64,000 bases of DNA from Hydra vulgaris (Eukaryota; Cnidaria; Hydrozoa; Anthoathecata; Hydridae): assembly GCF_038396675.1 (NCBI RefSeq), contig NC_088931.1:69167001-69231000 (forward strand), given 5' to 3'. Position numbers and translations under genes: made by a program. The notes under the pieces are model-generated. The model was given only the letters and a program-made list of their open reading frames with translations, had not been told where the DNA came from and ran no database searches. Positions 11,063 through 28,012 of the stretch are shown piece by piece; positions within the stretch are counted from its first letter, which is position 1, and the number at the start of each line of letters is the position of its first letter.

Positions 11063-12738
11063 TTTAAATATTTTAAAATGATTAAAAAATAAATAAATAA
11101 AAAAAAAAAAAATCCTTGATTTATAAATTAAAGAATTTTATTCAGTTAAAGTATGTCTGTAATGTTTGTTTAAATTATTTTGTATTATATGTAATATTGC
11201 TTTTATATATTGTAGGGCAGTTCTATTCTTATCTTCAGAAGTTCATTCTACCTCTGCAAAACCTCCGCTCAGGTTAAAGAATAAAATATAAGTCTAGCAT
11301 CAAATGGGTGTAAAAATATAGCATATTATTTTAAGAACCTATGCAAAGCAACTGGTATGTTTGTTGTGTTTGTTCTGGTATGTTTGTGCAGTTTGTTTAA
11401 AACATTTATTGTCAGTTATTATATGTAACATGTATTTTATATATTAGTCCATTCAATTATTATCATTAGAAGTTAATTCTACCTCTGTGGTACCACTGCA
11501 CTACCTACCTCCACTCTTGTTAACGAATGGAATGTAATTCTCATATAAATTGGTGTAAAAATATAATTTAAGAATTAGTACAAGTTATTGTCACAAGTTA
11601 TTGAGTCAAGCAACCATTCTTCTGGTTTAAAATGAAGTAAGAGTCTAGTATCAACTGGGTGTAAAAGAAATACTACTTAAAGAACTTATCAATGAACCAA
11701 CTGATTATAGAATAGTTTTTTATGAGAATAAAAACAATTTCAAATTTTATTTGTATATTTTAACACGCAAAAAAAAAATAAAGTTGGCAAGTCTTAATTT
11801 ATTAACAATCTCACAACATATTATTAGAACTGTGTGTACATAATAAAAAGTTTTTTAAAAGCTGAAGCTTTTAATTTTTAGGCTAAATATTCCTTAATTT
11901 AAATCTGGTTTTATTTAATAGAATCAGTTTTCAAAAACTAGTCATTTAACAGTTTATCCCCCTTTAACGACATTTTCGTATTTTGCGAAAATTCAATTTT
12001 CTTTACTGGTTTAAAATAAATCTGTTTTAGTTAACTTTAAACGTTTAAGTAAGACTTTTTTGTTTTTAAAATAGTCCAACAATGTGTACATTTAATAATA
12101 AATATCGAAAATATATTCTTTCTGATTTTTTTTTGATAAAAAGTAACATCAAATTATTAAAATTTAGCAAAGTTGGTCGTTTGACGCGTTTATTCTAAAA
12201 TTAAAGAAATTTTTAAACATATTTGTGAAATGTCATCAGATAAAACATCTTATTGGTGGTTTATTCTTTTTACAGAACAAAATTATCTCTAATATTATAA
12301 AAGTTATAAAGGTTTTAGTAACACCCCTTACGTGAATATTTTCTAAAAATAACAACAAGCCGCAAAGCTCGCCTGAAACAGCCGTGTTACCTGGGTATGA
12401 AGATATAAAATTTTCCATGTAGTTATTAGGAGTATAGGAATAGGAACATGGCAAAAACATGATATTTAAAATAATGTAACAGAAATTACTGGTATAAATG
12501 TTGGTTTGACATAAAAATTTAAAGAGATGCAGTTAGGTAAAAAAATGTTAATTTTTATTAATTTTCAGAAACTAGATTTTTTAGGACAAGTCATTTTATT
12601 CTATAATTATAACAGGAACAATAACGGTAAAAAGAATAAAATTATAAGTTTAAAAATTCTAGGGAAATTGAACAGTTTAGAAAATCAATTTTAAAATATC
12701 ATAAAAAAGTTTTGCATTTCTTTTATAATCAACAATCT
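11063..12738. other. A+T-rich stretch, nothing recognised
   Basis: Two loosely similar passages ('GGTGTAAAAATATA' contexts near 11300, 11560 and 11650, with 'TTCATTCTACCTCTG' / 'TTAATTCTACCTCTG') suggest a degenerate duplicated repeat. No gene was found. Confidence 0.35.
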
Positions 12739-14029
<1,291 letters not shown>

Positions 14030-14037
14030 AACAATCT

Positions 14038-15576
14038 TGTATATTTTATAACTTTTGTTAGTAAACACATTTTTCAGGCATATATCGTTTTATTTTTTTT
14101 TAAATTTATAACGCTTGTTTTTTTTTAACAGGGAAAAAATAGTGGCTCAGCCATATTAATGAGAATCTTGATTTGTGTATTAATCAAACAAATGTATCGC
14201 AAGTGTATGGCAATGTTTAGCAAGTTTATATATTGTGACATGAGAAAGCTTAGTCATTTCTACAAATATAATAAGAGCTACAAGCTGTTTGTACTTTTGA
14301 AATTCTTGTTCAATTCTCAATGAGGGATTGCTGAAGTTTGTTTTTTCCAAATAGCTTATTTATTATATTCTGCAGCATAATGAATCAGCCATTGAAAATT
14401 GTTTACATTGTTTGGTGGCAGTTGAGTTACTCTACCTTTCAAGTTGCCAATTAGATCGGCGCTGAAGCAGAGCCAATTTCAACCATGATGATAGCATCAA
14501 TCACAAGTTTTAAAGAATTTTTTATCAGCAAAAAAATGCAACTGGGTTTTCAAGATATATTTTAAAATTAGTCAATATTATTATTAGTTTGATACAACAA
14601 AGGTACAAACAACTAAAACAACAGAAGATATTAAGAAAAAAAGTTTTTCAATCACAAAAACTTTACCACTGGTGGTACTGTTACATTTCTTAATACAGCT
14701 TCAATAATTGATACTTCCAAAAAGGCACTAATTAAAAAAATATACAAAATTTAGATTATTTAAAAATGTTTGACCATTTATAATCAGAATATTTTATTTA
14801 AATAAATAAAATATTTTATTGAAATGTTTTTTGTTTTTTTTGGGGTTAAAGCTGAAACCAAATAACTCAAACTTTATAAATATTTAAATACTGTTATGTA
14901 TGCTTACAAACAGATGTTAAGCTTTTATCTTTAATTACATGAAATCGTTAAAGCATCTTTGACAATGTAAATATTCTTGTGAAGTTTACTATTATTTATG
15001 ACTGACATTGTAAATGTTGTATTTAAGAATTATGGATTTAATTAAGTAAAATATGCGTTGTATTATGAAAAGAAATATTTAAAAAACATGTTTAAAAATT
15101 TTTTGATGTTGTAAAAGTATCTCTTTTGTTTTTGTTGACCTTTTCACCTATCAGAGAGTTCAATGTACTTGTAATGTTACATTCTTTATTATTTTATCGA
15201 TTGGTAATTAAGAAGCCCTTCTTAACTAAACTACTGATAAAGTTTGCTTTTAAATCATGCTAAAGTCATAGTTACAATATAGTTTAAAGTTATCTTATTT
15301 ATCAATAATTTAGGTTTATTAATAAGATAAATTAACTCGAACAAAATTGACAGTTTGTTGGCTAAACGTTTCTCGTCGATAGGATCCGAAAACCAATTTT
15401 GGATCCAAAAAACCTTAATTTTAATATACAACATTCCTTGGAATCAAATATAAAATATTAAAATTACTAACCAATACTAAGTCAAGTTAAGTAGATGTCA
15501 GAATTAACCGTTTTGTTGAAAACGCTGTTTTTAGTGATATCGGAAAAATTAATGTCCTATCCCAGTTATGCATGAA
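14038..15576. other. A+T-rich stretch, little recognised
   Basis: A minus-strand open segment around 14360-14470 (DLIGNLKGRVTQLPPNNV) looks coding-like but is too short and eroded to assign. The rest shows nothing. Confidence 0.35.
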
Positions 15577-15690
15577 AACAACCTGGTTGAAACAATTTCT
15601 GAAGTATCAAAGCTGATAGAGATTGCTTTGGTCACGCTTGTGTCTACAGCTGAAGCTGAACGGTGTTTTACTACTTTAAAAAAAGTTATG
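15577..15690 (+). pseudogene. hAT transposase C-terminal (dimerisation) fragment
   Basis: The plus frame reads LVETISEVSKLIEIALVTLV and then STAEAERCFTTLKKVM. This matches the conserved hAT C-terminal block 'VSTAxxERxFSxLKxIK' that follows the catalytic domain. A stop follows within a few codons and no upstream catalytic blocks can be read, so it is an isolated relic. Confidence 0.7.
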
Positions 15691-15922
15691 ATAATTTTGA
15701 ACTATTAGGGCAGATTTCCGTCTGTTTTTGCTTGTTTTTACGTAGGCTTAAAAGATTCAATGTCATTAAATGCTTTATTTTGAAAGTATGCTAGCGCTTA
15801 ACTCTCTCAACTAATCAAAAAACGCTTGCGTCCTAACAAATACCAAAGCATATGTTGACAGCGAGTCGTTGCGATATTGTTCGGTTAATATTTCCTGGCC
15901 CCACCAAAGTGTAGTCACCGGT

Positions 15923-16066
<144 letters not shown>

Positions 16067-16171
16067 TTTCTTCATAAGCAGACGTGTTTTTTCAGTGTAA
16101 AATAAAAAAAAATAAAAAAAGTATTTTTTTTCTTTTTTTTATATTATATTTTTTTTATATATTGATTAATA

Positions 16172-16943
16172 ATGGCTATTACAATGGATCAAGTAAAAAA
16201 AACGATACAAAAAATGTTTAAAGAATTTAAGAACGAAATAGACGAAATGATGAAGCAACATGAAAAAAACGTGTTAAACATATTAAGCGCAAACACGAAA
16301 ATCATATACGATAGATTAGATAAAGTAGATTTGAAGGTTAATCAGCATGCTAAACAAATAAAGATAATGGAAAAAGACGTAGAAGAAATCAAAAGAAGCT
16401 TAAATTTTCACGAACACCTTTTTAAAGAAAAAATTAAGACAGCTATTACTTCTCAGGAAAAAAAAAAAAACATCTCACATTGAAAAGCAAAATCATAATT
16501 CCGACTATCATAAAATAAAAAGTAAACTAAGAGAGATGGAGGATAGATCTCGCAGAAACAATTTAAGGGTAGACGGGATAAAAGAAAACGAAGGTGAAAC
16601 GTGGATTGAAAGCGAATTAAAAGTCAGTAAAGTTTTTGAAGAGCATTTGGGGTTAACAAATATTAGGATTGAAAGAGCTCATAGAACTGGTCAGAGAGAT
16701 TTAAACAAACCCAGAACAATTGTATTAAAACTGTTAGATTATAAAGATAAAGTTGAAATTTTAAAAAAAACATCTCAATTAAAAGGTAAAAATATTTATA
16801 TTAACGAAGATTTTTGTGCCGAACCTGTCACAATTAGGAAAGCGCTACGGGAACAAATGAAAGTTGAACGAGCAGCCGGAAAATATGCATTCATCTCTTA
16901 CGATAAGTTGATCATTCGGGATTGGGCTGTGAACAAAAAGTAA
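16172..16943 (+). pseudogene. LINE ORF1 protein, frameshifted
   Basis: MAITMDQVKKTIQKMFKEF starts a strongly helical, Lys/Glu-rich coiled coil (about residues 5-95). A frame break in a run of twelve A's (about 16458-16470) separates it from the second frame at 16536-16943. That frame contains the MEDRSRRNNLRVDGI segment and the GKNIYINEDFC region typical of L1-ORF1p-like RNA-binding (RRM plus C-terminal domain) proteins. Family role: trimerising nucleic-acid chaperone that packages the LINE RNA. ORF2 follows after about 105 bp. The homopolymer break could also be an assembly error. Confidence 0.75.
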
Positions 16944-17048
16944 AATTTATAAAAAAGTAACATTTATATTTACTTATTTATTTATATTTTGTTTTACTTT
17001 CTATATGTTACTTTGCTTTATTAATTATTTTAAATTTTACTTATAAAA

Positions 17049-19977
17049 ATGGAGGTCAATCTTTCATTTAATTTTAGTGATGAGAATGCTAGTGATAATA
17101 ACTATTTTAATGGAAAAAATTTAGAAAGCGAGTATTATTCAATTTTTGAATCTACTAAATATCTCTGTCAGAACAAAAAAACTTTTCTATATTACATGTA
17201 AACATTCGAAGTATTAACAAAAACTTTGAAAATCTTAGACTCTTATTGCATCAACTACACCACGAATTTCAAATAATTTGTATTACGGAAACTTGGCTTA
17301 AAACCAATTAAGTAATTACGTATCAGTTCACCAACCGCGTTTTAACTACGCTGGTGGTGGTGTTAGTATTTTTGTTCACAAATCAATAAACTTTATTTTA
17401 CGTAATGATCTTAATGTTAATGAAACAGATTGTGAGTCGCTGTGCATAGAAATCATAAACAAAACCACCAAAAACATTGTAATCAATTCTATTTATAGAC
17501 AACCATCTGGTAGTTTAAAAAAATTTAAAACTTATTTAAGCAGTTTTTTAACCAAAATTAGCTTAACACGGAAACATTTTTACTTGGCTGGTGATTTTAA
17601 CTTAAACTTGCTTAATTATGCTTCAAATAAAAATGTTCAATATTTTTTAGATACTTTAACCCAATATAATCTATTACCAACAATAAATAAGTCAACGAGA
17701 ATAACTAAGACTACATCTTCATTACTTGATAATATAGTTACTAACAATTTTCAAAATTGTCGTTTAGGTTCGGGCATAATCAAAACTGATTTAACAGATC
17801 ACTATCCAATATTCTTAATTACGGATAACATTACCCAAACTAATCCCCCCTCGAACTCTACAATTTTAATGCGACAGATCAATGAAAACTCCTTATTGTA
17901 TTTTCGAACTCTTTTATCAGAAAATCTCGATTTGAATCTTATTTTACAATCCCATAAAGTCAATAATGCATATGAACTATTTTTAACACAATTCTGTAAA
18001 CAGTATGACATAGCATTTCCTGTTAAAAAAATAGTTATAAAATGCAAGTCTCTTCTAAATCCCTGGATGACCAAGGGTCTAATAAAATCGTCTATAAAAA
18101 AAAAAAAAACTATATGTTAAATATTTAAGGCATAAAACATATAAAAATGAAATTAACTACAAAAAATATAAAAACTTATTTGAAAAAACAAAAAAACATT
18201 CTAAATTAATTTATTATGCAAAGTTGCTAGAAGAAACCAACGGCGACACTAAAAAAACGTGGAATATAATTAAACAAGTAATTGGTAAAAATAAATGTGT
18301 AACAATTAATCTCCCCCAAAACCTTTTAATTGACGGGGAAATGACTTACGATAAAAAAAAAATAGCTGAAAAACTTAACTCATTTTTTATTGAAGTAGGG
18401 CCAAACTTGGCGAGTAAAATTCCACCAAGTACCATAGAGTTTGAATCTTATATCAAACCGTGTAATACTATTATGGAAGAATCTAATTTAAATCTAAGCG
18501 AGTTAAGAAATGCTTTTAATAGTCTTAAAAGTAATAAAAGTGCCGGCATTGACAAAATTAGTGTAAATGTTGTTAAATCAGTTTACGATATCATTGAACC
18601 GTCATTATTTCATATTTTTAACCTTTCATTAAAACTAGGTGTTGTGCCAAAAAAACTTAAAGTTGCCGTAATCACTCCAATTTTTAAATCTGGTGACGAA
18701 ACTAATATTTCCAACTACAGACCAATTTCCGTCTTACCTTGCTTCTCAAAATTATTGGAAAGAATTATGTATAACAGACTTTATAACTATTTGATGTCAA
18801 ACAGTTTGCTGTACAGTAAACAATTTGGGTTTAAAAAAGATAATTCAACTAACCAAGCGGTAATTGAACTGTTTAATCATGTAACAAATGCATTCAATAA
18901 TGACTATTTTACCTTAGGAGTTTTTATTGATCTGTCAAAAGCCTTTGACACTGTTAACCATAAGATACTTATAAAAAAACTGGAACTCTATGGAGTAAGA
19001 AATAAAAACTTACTTTGGTTTGAAGATTATCTAGCAAACAGGTCACAATGTATTATTTATAAAAAAACTGAAAAAGAAAAACACATAACTTGTGGTGTGC
19101 CCCAAGGTTCAATCTTAGGACCATTATTATTTTTATTGTATATAAATGATTTGTACTTAGCATCAAATATTTTAAATGTTATATTGTTTGCAGACGACTG
19201 CAATCTTTTTTATTCCGACAAAAACATAAAAGTTCTCTTTAATATATTTAATGAAGAACTATTAAAAATAAACGAGTGGTTTACAAGTAATAGGCTTTCG
19301 TTAAATGTAGAAAAAACTAAATTTATCTTATTCTCCAAACCTAGTAAAGGTGATGATGTTCCTCTAAAATTACCTAATCTTATAATCAATAAAACATTTA
19401 TTAAAAGGGAACCAATCGTTAATTTTTTAGGAGTTATACTAGATGAAAATTTGTCATGGAAACCACATATAAAATACATAGAAAATAAAATCTCAATAAA
19501 TATTTCCATATTATATAAAACTAAACCATATCTTAACACTGCTTCCTTAAAAAAATATACTTTTCATTTATTCATAGTTTTATCTCGTACTGTAATATTG
19601 TATGGGGTAGTACTAATTATAGTAAATTAAAAAAACTTTATAGTAAGCAAAAACACGCATGCAGGATTGTATTTGGTGCACACAGAACTTTTCATTGCGA
19701 ACCTCTTTTAAGGAAGCTTGGTGCCCTAAGTATCTATAAACTTAATATACACCAGGTTCTACAATTCATGTTTAAAATAAAACGTGGGCTTTCTCCTATT
19801 GTGTTTCAGTCTTACTTTAGTGAAATCTCGCACAAGTATCCTACTAAATTTTCAATTAACAACTTCATTGTACCAAAAACTAATTTAAAACTAGGTTCTT
19901 ACCAAATTCAATATCGTGGACCGTTTCGTGTAAAATGCTTATTATGTACTTTGCTACTTTTCTTTTTTTATATATAA
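17049..19977 (+). pseudogene. LINE ORF2: endonuclease plus reverse transcriptase, frameshifted
   Basis: The likely start is the ATG at 17049. Endonuclease blocks are readable across frames: FSILHVNIRS (about 17190), ITETWL (17282), FVHKS, SIYRQPSG, LAGDFNLN (17586) and DHYPIFLI (17800). Reverse transcriptase blocks lie at 18224-19630: KSAGIDKIS, YRPISVLP, FIDLSKAFDTVNH (motif A), GVPQGSILGPLLF and the catalytic FADD at about 19187. The C-terminal domain (HACRIVFGAHRTFH, LRKLGALSIYKLNIHQ) continues in another frame to 19977. Frame breaks lie near 17160, 17310, 18110 (A-run) and 19600. The family role is target-primed reverse transcription. This copy is dead as read, though the RT core is unbroken. 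Confidence 0.88.
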
Positions 19978-20108
19978 GCTGAAGATTTTTTTTTCAATGT
20001 AAATGGGGCTCGATGATAAGACAGTTTATGTCTTCTGCTTGCTCCAGCTCTCTTATTTATTAACACGATTTATTTTATTGTAAATTTTAATATACGGCAA
20101 ATATGTAT

Positions 20109-22755
<2,647 letters not shown>

Positions 22756-23293
22756 TTTCACTATCTTCAACTACGCAGCTTTTTTACGTATATAATATCT
22801 CTAGAAAATTGCACATAAATTAAAATAAAAAGCCAACATGAAGGTAATTGAAGATAATTTTTTATTACATACCTTCACTATCTCAACTACAGAGCTTTTT
22901 CTTGTCTCCTCTTCCTTATTTGTCTCGTCTAGAAAATTGAACATAAATATAAAATGATAGGCTAACAAATATAAATGAAACTGTAATTATTTAGTACGTA
23001 CCTTCACTGTTTTTAACTACGAAGCTTTTTATTGAATCTGCTTCCTCTACAAAACCATACATTAAATAAAACGTAAACACTTATAAATAAAAAAGTAGTT
23101 TTTTATTACATACCTACACTATCTTCAACTAGAAAGCTTTTTATTGTCTCCTCTACCTTAATTGCCTCTAAAAAATTGGATATAATTTAAAATAAAATTG
23201 TAAAAAATAAAAGTACCAAGGTAATTTTTTAATACAGTCCTTCACTATCTTGAACTACAAAGCTTTTAATTATCTGCTCTGCCTTATTTGCTC
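22756..23293 (-). repeat. tandem array of five duplicated mini-exons
   Basis: Minus-strand exon units lie at 23293-23240 (54 nt), 23167-23114 (54), 23046-23002 (45), 22928-22873 (56) and 22800-22756 (45). Each is preceded by TTTTCTAG- or TTTTTTAG-type acceptors; three are followed by GTATGT or GTACGT donors. Each encodes about 18 residues of the form (E/A)xKxEExIKSFVVEDSE, entered in phase 1 and left in phase 1, so units can be added or lost without shifting the frame. The exon at 23454-23388 is a diverged relative. Repeat period is about 120 bp including the intron. The outermost donors (GACTGT, GAAATA) are degraded, and one unit has lost a base. Confidence 0.8.
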
Positions 23294-25138
23294 CTAGAAA
23301 ATTGAACAAAAAATAAAATACAGAAAAAAAATGTTTTAGCAGACCAAAAATTGAAACGTAAAAAGAAAATCTGTTGTTACTATTAACCTTTTATGATTTC
23401 CACCAATGAATGTTTTTTTTTTGATTTCTATTTCATTTTTTGTTGTAATTGTTTCTAAAGTAGAGGGTACAAAAGTCTTTCAAATTAGAAAAAATTGGTT
23501 GTCTAGCAATAATATTCATAAAACTCCTTAGCTTTCTTTTTAGAAGTTAAAAAAAGTAGTTATTGGAAAACTAATATATAAGTTGTGGGCATACCTTTAT
23601 CACAAATGCCTTCAAGAAATTTCTTAACATGGGCTCTTTTGTGGGTTCCTTTTATAATGACTTTATTACTACTCAGTTTGTAATTACCACATTTTGTAAT
23701 ATGGCTTACTTCATAAGGTCCTTTGAGCCGTGGCTTAAAAGCTGCTCCTTTGCTTTCCCAATTTTAATGCATTCTTCCTTAAACTTGATATTTTTTGAAA
23801 CTCTTTTATCGTAATATTTTTTTTTGTTTCAATTGAGCTTTGGTAATGTTCTAAAATTAATAACTATTGTAATTAGAAAAAAACAAAAGATAAAAAATGG
23901 TATCTTAAAAATTAAATTAAAGTTAAGTGGTATAAGTGATTACTTTAGTGACATAATTGGTCAAGTTTTCAATATGAATTTTATTTTTTTCGACTTCAGC
24001 TTTTAATTCATCTTCATTTGCGGGGAAAATACCAATCTCCTAAATAACAAAGCATACTGGTATTGGTATACTGAATTATGAGTGTAAAGTAAATATAATT
24101 GCTTAAAATGTTATCCCAAATATACTTACTTCTTTGAACTCACTTCTGAAAACAGTTAAACGACCACCAAACATCAACTCAAAAGGTGACACTTTTGTAG
24201 ACGTCTTTCAATACGTAATGGATATGAAACTATATCTAGAAACTCATCCCAGTTTGCTTGGTTTTCGTCAACAAGTTTTCTGCTTTTTCTAATAAAGGTA
24301 ATTTCAAAATAATGATGTTATTATCATTATTTTATTGTGAACTTAAACAATAATAAAATAATGCACATCTTTTCATATTTTAATTTGTATTTTCATCTTG
24401 TCCATTTGTTTGAGGGTATTAGACAGCAGTTCTTTGTCGTTCGATACCCAAGATCTTATATACCTCATCGTTTAACTAATTAAATAACTGAAAAAAATGA
24501 ATTATTTTTATTACTTGCTATTGTAAATGCTGTATTATACAAAATCAAAAGGTCTTATTCTAATTCATCCTTAAAGGATTCGACCTAATGTTGTTCCTAC
24601 GGGTCTGCATTATATATAAAAATAAAAAATACCTCATTGCAAAACTCAGTTCCATTGCCAGTAAGTATGACGGATGGAAATCCAAAGATTGTAACTAATT
24701 TTATTATCGCTCTTGCTACCGTTATTGCTTCCTTATTTGGTAATGCGTAAGCAATTTAGGCCATTTAGAAAATAAATCGATGCAAACATTATCGTTTTGT
24801 TTGTGCCACCATGGCCCCTTAAAGGACTATCATGTTCCGCAACAAAAAATTTTTTTGCTCTTCCGTATCCACAATATCCGCATAATATAGGTTTCCACAC
24901 ATCTTTACTCTACGCTTCAACTTGTTATCTAGGAGTAGTAAATATTGAACAAATATACTTTCAATTTCATTTATTTCAATGAAATATTCGAATTTGAATT
25001 TTGTTTTTTATTACCAGTACCTAGCACACAATAACTTTTTCACACGTTTCTCAAACTTCGTTTTTTTATCTTTTTCATCTCTGTTAAATATGCTAAAATA
25101 TTTTTAAAGTAATGTTCGTTTTTTTCCACCTTTTCCAT
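22756..25138 (-). pseudogene. Ginger-like (gypsy-type integrase) transposase gene with introns, degenerate
   Basis: Minus-strand exons with GT-AG borders can be read in order. 25138-25021 has the start (MEKVEKNEHYFKN). About 24945-24633 has the HH part of the zinc domain (VAEHDSPLRGHGG), core IDLFSKWP (first Asp), then FGFPSVILTGNGTEFCNE. 24475 to about 24390 has YPQTNGQDEN (catalytic Glu). 24288-24130 has STKVSPFELMFGGRL. 24039-23944 is linker. 23850-23595 has PRLKGPYEV, the GPY/F motif of chromovirus/Ginger integrases. 23454-23388 and five mini-exons to 22756 follow. Damage: the second catalytic Asp is Gly (LTGNGTEF), the CC half of the zinc domain is deleted, there are stops, several frameshifts and lost splice donors. 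Ginger elements, first described partly from Hydra, have this domain set; a gypsy-derived gene is the alternative. Confidence 0.72.
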
Positions 25139-25182
25139 TTTTAACTTTTGAGTTTTTCTAAATTGTAATGAGTACATCAAAC

Positions 25183-25215
25183 CTGTTTACATATTCCGAA
25201 TTAGGGACTATCTAT
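25183..25215. repeat. possible Tigger end relic
   Basis: TTTACATATTCCGAATTAGG followed by GACTATC resembles the right end of the Tigger element at 10448-10476. No partner end or transposase was found, so it is a solo relic or chance. Confidence 0.35.
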
Positions 25216-25524
25216 ATACATACATAATCGTAAGTAAATCAATAAGTATGTCTTAATGGCTCATACGGAGAACAGTTATGCTACATATACAATATACGAT
25301 AAATGTGCTGCACACGTTTGGCTTTTGTTATACTAAATTATGTCTTTCGTACGGAAAAAACAAAAACATATAATATCATTTATTTTGTAGAGAAATTTAT
25401 TGTTTTCTTTTAGTTTTGTCTTCTAAAATGAGCGTTCTGTCTCTCTTCTGTATGCCTATCTTTGTAACGCTTATATTTCTTTTCTCTAATACTTATGTTT
25501 TTTTCCTCTAAAAACGTCTATTTC

Positions 25525-25680
25525 CACATGGAAGGGTTGCTGACGGCTTCGCCGAAAGATCGTGACTTATGTTGTGGTCTGGAGGGGCTTTTTGTTGGCT
25601 AACCTGTAGGACTAGCCCTGGTAGGTAAAGCGTGACTCGGTAAGGCAAGTAGTAGAAGGGGGATAAATTTCAATAACTTC
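25525..25680 (+). other. G+C-richer island of unknown nature
   Basis: A block of about 150 bp whose base composition stands out from its surroundings, containing GGAAGGGTTGCTGACGGCTT, GACTAGCCCTGGTAGG and GTGACTCGGTAAGGCAAG. It has the look of a structured RNA or the 5' part of a dispersed element. No tRNA B box, Sm site or 5S signature could be identified. Confidence 0.4.
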
Positions 25681-25689
25681 TTAGTATTA

Positions 25690-27430
25690 AGACTACACGT
25701 AGAAAGTTAAACAACTTAGATTAAATTAAGTTGAAGAAAAAATAAATATCTAATTTATTAAATATATTTAAAGTAGAATAGAAACTTTTGAATAAAAAAG
25801 TAACAAGAATATTATTTAAATATTTTCAATATTTTTTAAAGTCGTTTTGAGACCTTGAATTGAGATTCTGAGATTTTAAGACCTTGAATTAGATTGAGAC
25901 TGTATTATGCGTAATAAAATTTGAATAGCTCTGGGTTTCTGACACGTCAGACAAAGGTGCATTTGAAACAAAAATTTGTGGGCTCAACTTTTAACCCAAA
26001 ATAATAAATATTAACTAATATAATTTCACTTCACTTTGTTTAAACTCCTTCCTTTCCTGAACTACTCAAGCTGAACTGTTTGACAAATATTATAACTACC
26101 AGCAATTTATGTTCGGAATTTTGTTACCACGGCTACGCGTTTGTACTCGACTCGTTGAGTTGAAATTAAAAAGTCTTTCTTATGCCAATCGATATAGCCA
26201 ATTTTATCATCTAACTTAATCATTTTAATTAAACCACAACGCTTTCGTCCTTATTTTAAACTTATCAAATTCCTCGCTATCAAGCTGTCATTATAAGCAC
26301 AATTTTTAATTGTTGTTGAAATCCTTGTCGTACAATGTGGGACACGGTTTAAAGCATTTGTATCATCAAGTAGATAAAGAATCCAAATATTCTAAGTGTG
26401 TACAAATATAAATTTTTTATTATTGCTCCATTGTTTACTTGTCAAAATGATTAAAATATTCGCGAAAGCATTTCAATGTCGCAGCGGGCTTAAAATAACG
26501 ATAATCAACATGCTGTTTTAATTTCAAATTAGTTAACAGTAAATAATCGCAATCCCCAAATTTTTTATGTTCGTCTTTTCCATAATATTATACAGTACTA
26601 TAAATATACTACAATGTACATACAGTATTGGTACAGTATTCTTTATCACAAAGATTTTATATTTATCATTAAAAATAAATATAAATCGATTTTTAAACTG
26701 GACTTGCGAAGACTCAAAATTGACTCAAGAATCAGAGGCAGTTTCTCTCATACCACCCATAAAAAAACGTTATTATAATCATTCTTTAAAATTGTTACTT
26801 TATTGGGATAATAAAGAATCCCTCTCTCCTTAAATATAAAAATATGCAAAAAAAGAAACAACAATGACTAACTGTAATTATTTCTTTTCCTTAAATGTTT
26901 ATGCACTAAGACATAAAAATAAAAGAATAAAAATGTGTTCGTTGTGTTCTTTTTAAATCTTTAGAACTCATTAACTCGTTCAAAGCCTTATGCCTTTTAA
27001 AAAGCCTTTTCAAAGTCTTGGTTGAACAATTTTGCATTTTTTAATTGTTAGCTCAATCGCATCTAAATAAAATAAAAGATTAAATTAAACATTAAAAAGC
27101 TAAAAAAAAAATAACGAAAATAAAGAATAAAAAAAAATTGCAAATTTATTACAAGCTTTTTAAATAAACATATATTGTATACATACATATATCATATATT
27201 TTTAAACATCTTCCAACAAAGCTGAAGAAATAAGAAAAAGCTACTACTATTTCAGTATATGTGTTGTCACAATAAGAAGCCGAAGTTCCTACGTAAAATC
27301 TTACATCCCCCTTATCCAGGCTTCCAGGGTATTGCATCCCCTATACAATATTTAAAATATTGCAAAGTATTAGTATTTAGTATCTAAAATTTCACATCCC
27401 TCATGTTTTAGCTTTACCAGTGATTTCTCT
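25690..27430. other. A+T-rich stretch without a supported gene
   Basis: An 88-codon plus frame at 26567-26833 begins with a hydrophobic segment but has no family features. A minus frame at 27149-27337 lies in a dispersed repeat: the TTGCAAAGTATTAG... segment at about 27334-27404 recurs in diverged form at about 39960-40035. Confidence 0.35.
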
Positions 27431-27439
27431 TAAAACTTA

Positions 27440-28012
27440 CCAAGTGCGTTTTGAGTTGTTTTTTTTGAAATTTTTTCTTTGTCTTTCGAACTCTCTAGCA
27501 TAATTTTTGTAAATGGTTTTATTTTCAACTGATTTGGATTTCATTTACTTAATATATAATTTTTTTTTAACTGTGGAAGATTTTCTTAGTACATCGGATA
27601 TCCATGGGGATGTTGTTTTTTTAAGCTTTTGGTTTATTTCAATTTAAGGAAAATTTGCGTCATAAATATCATAGAATGTTTTAAGAAAATTGCTATAAGC
27701 TAAGTTGGCGTCCTGAAAATGATCAATATGGTGCCAATGAAGCATTGATAATTGGTCATTACATGATGCTAAACTTGCTTTGCTATAGATACCTTTACAA
27801 AAGCTATTTTTTTTATTTAGTGTTAATTTAGTATCTGTATTTATGGAGAAAAAAATCGGAAAATGATCTATGAAATCGCATTTAATGATTCCTTTTTTAA
27901 GAGCAACGCTCCATTTTTAAATAAGTCATTGTAAAACTCTTAAATGTTGTATTTGACGTGATACTGTAAACAATCAAAATTAAAATCACCAATTAAATAG
28001 TTTATTTTCTTT
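27440..28012 (-). pseudogene. LINE fragment: endonuclease C-terminus and linker
   Basis: The minus strand reads NYLIGDFNFDCLQYH (endonuclease block with the GDFN motif), then after a frame break IIKCDFIDHFPIFFSINTDT (the DHxP block), and further on SPWISDVLRKSSTVKKKLYI, the linker that precedes the RT in CR1/L2-type LINEs. It is truncated at both sides and frameshifted. It is a different family from the 16-20 kb LINE, judging by the sequence between shared motifs. Confidence 0.75.
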
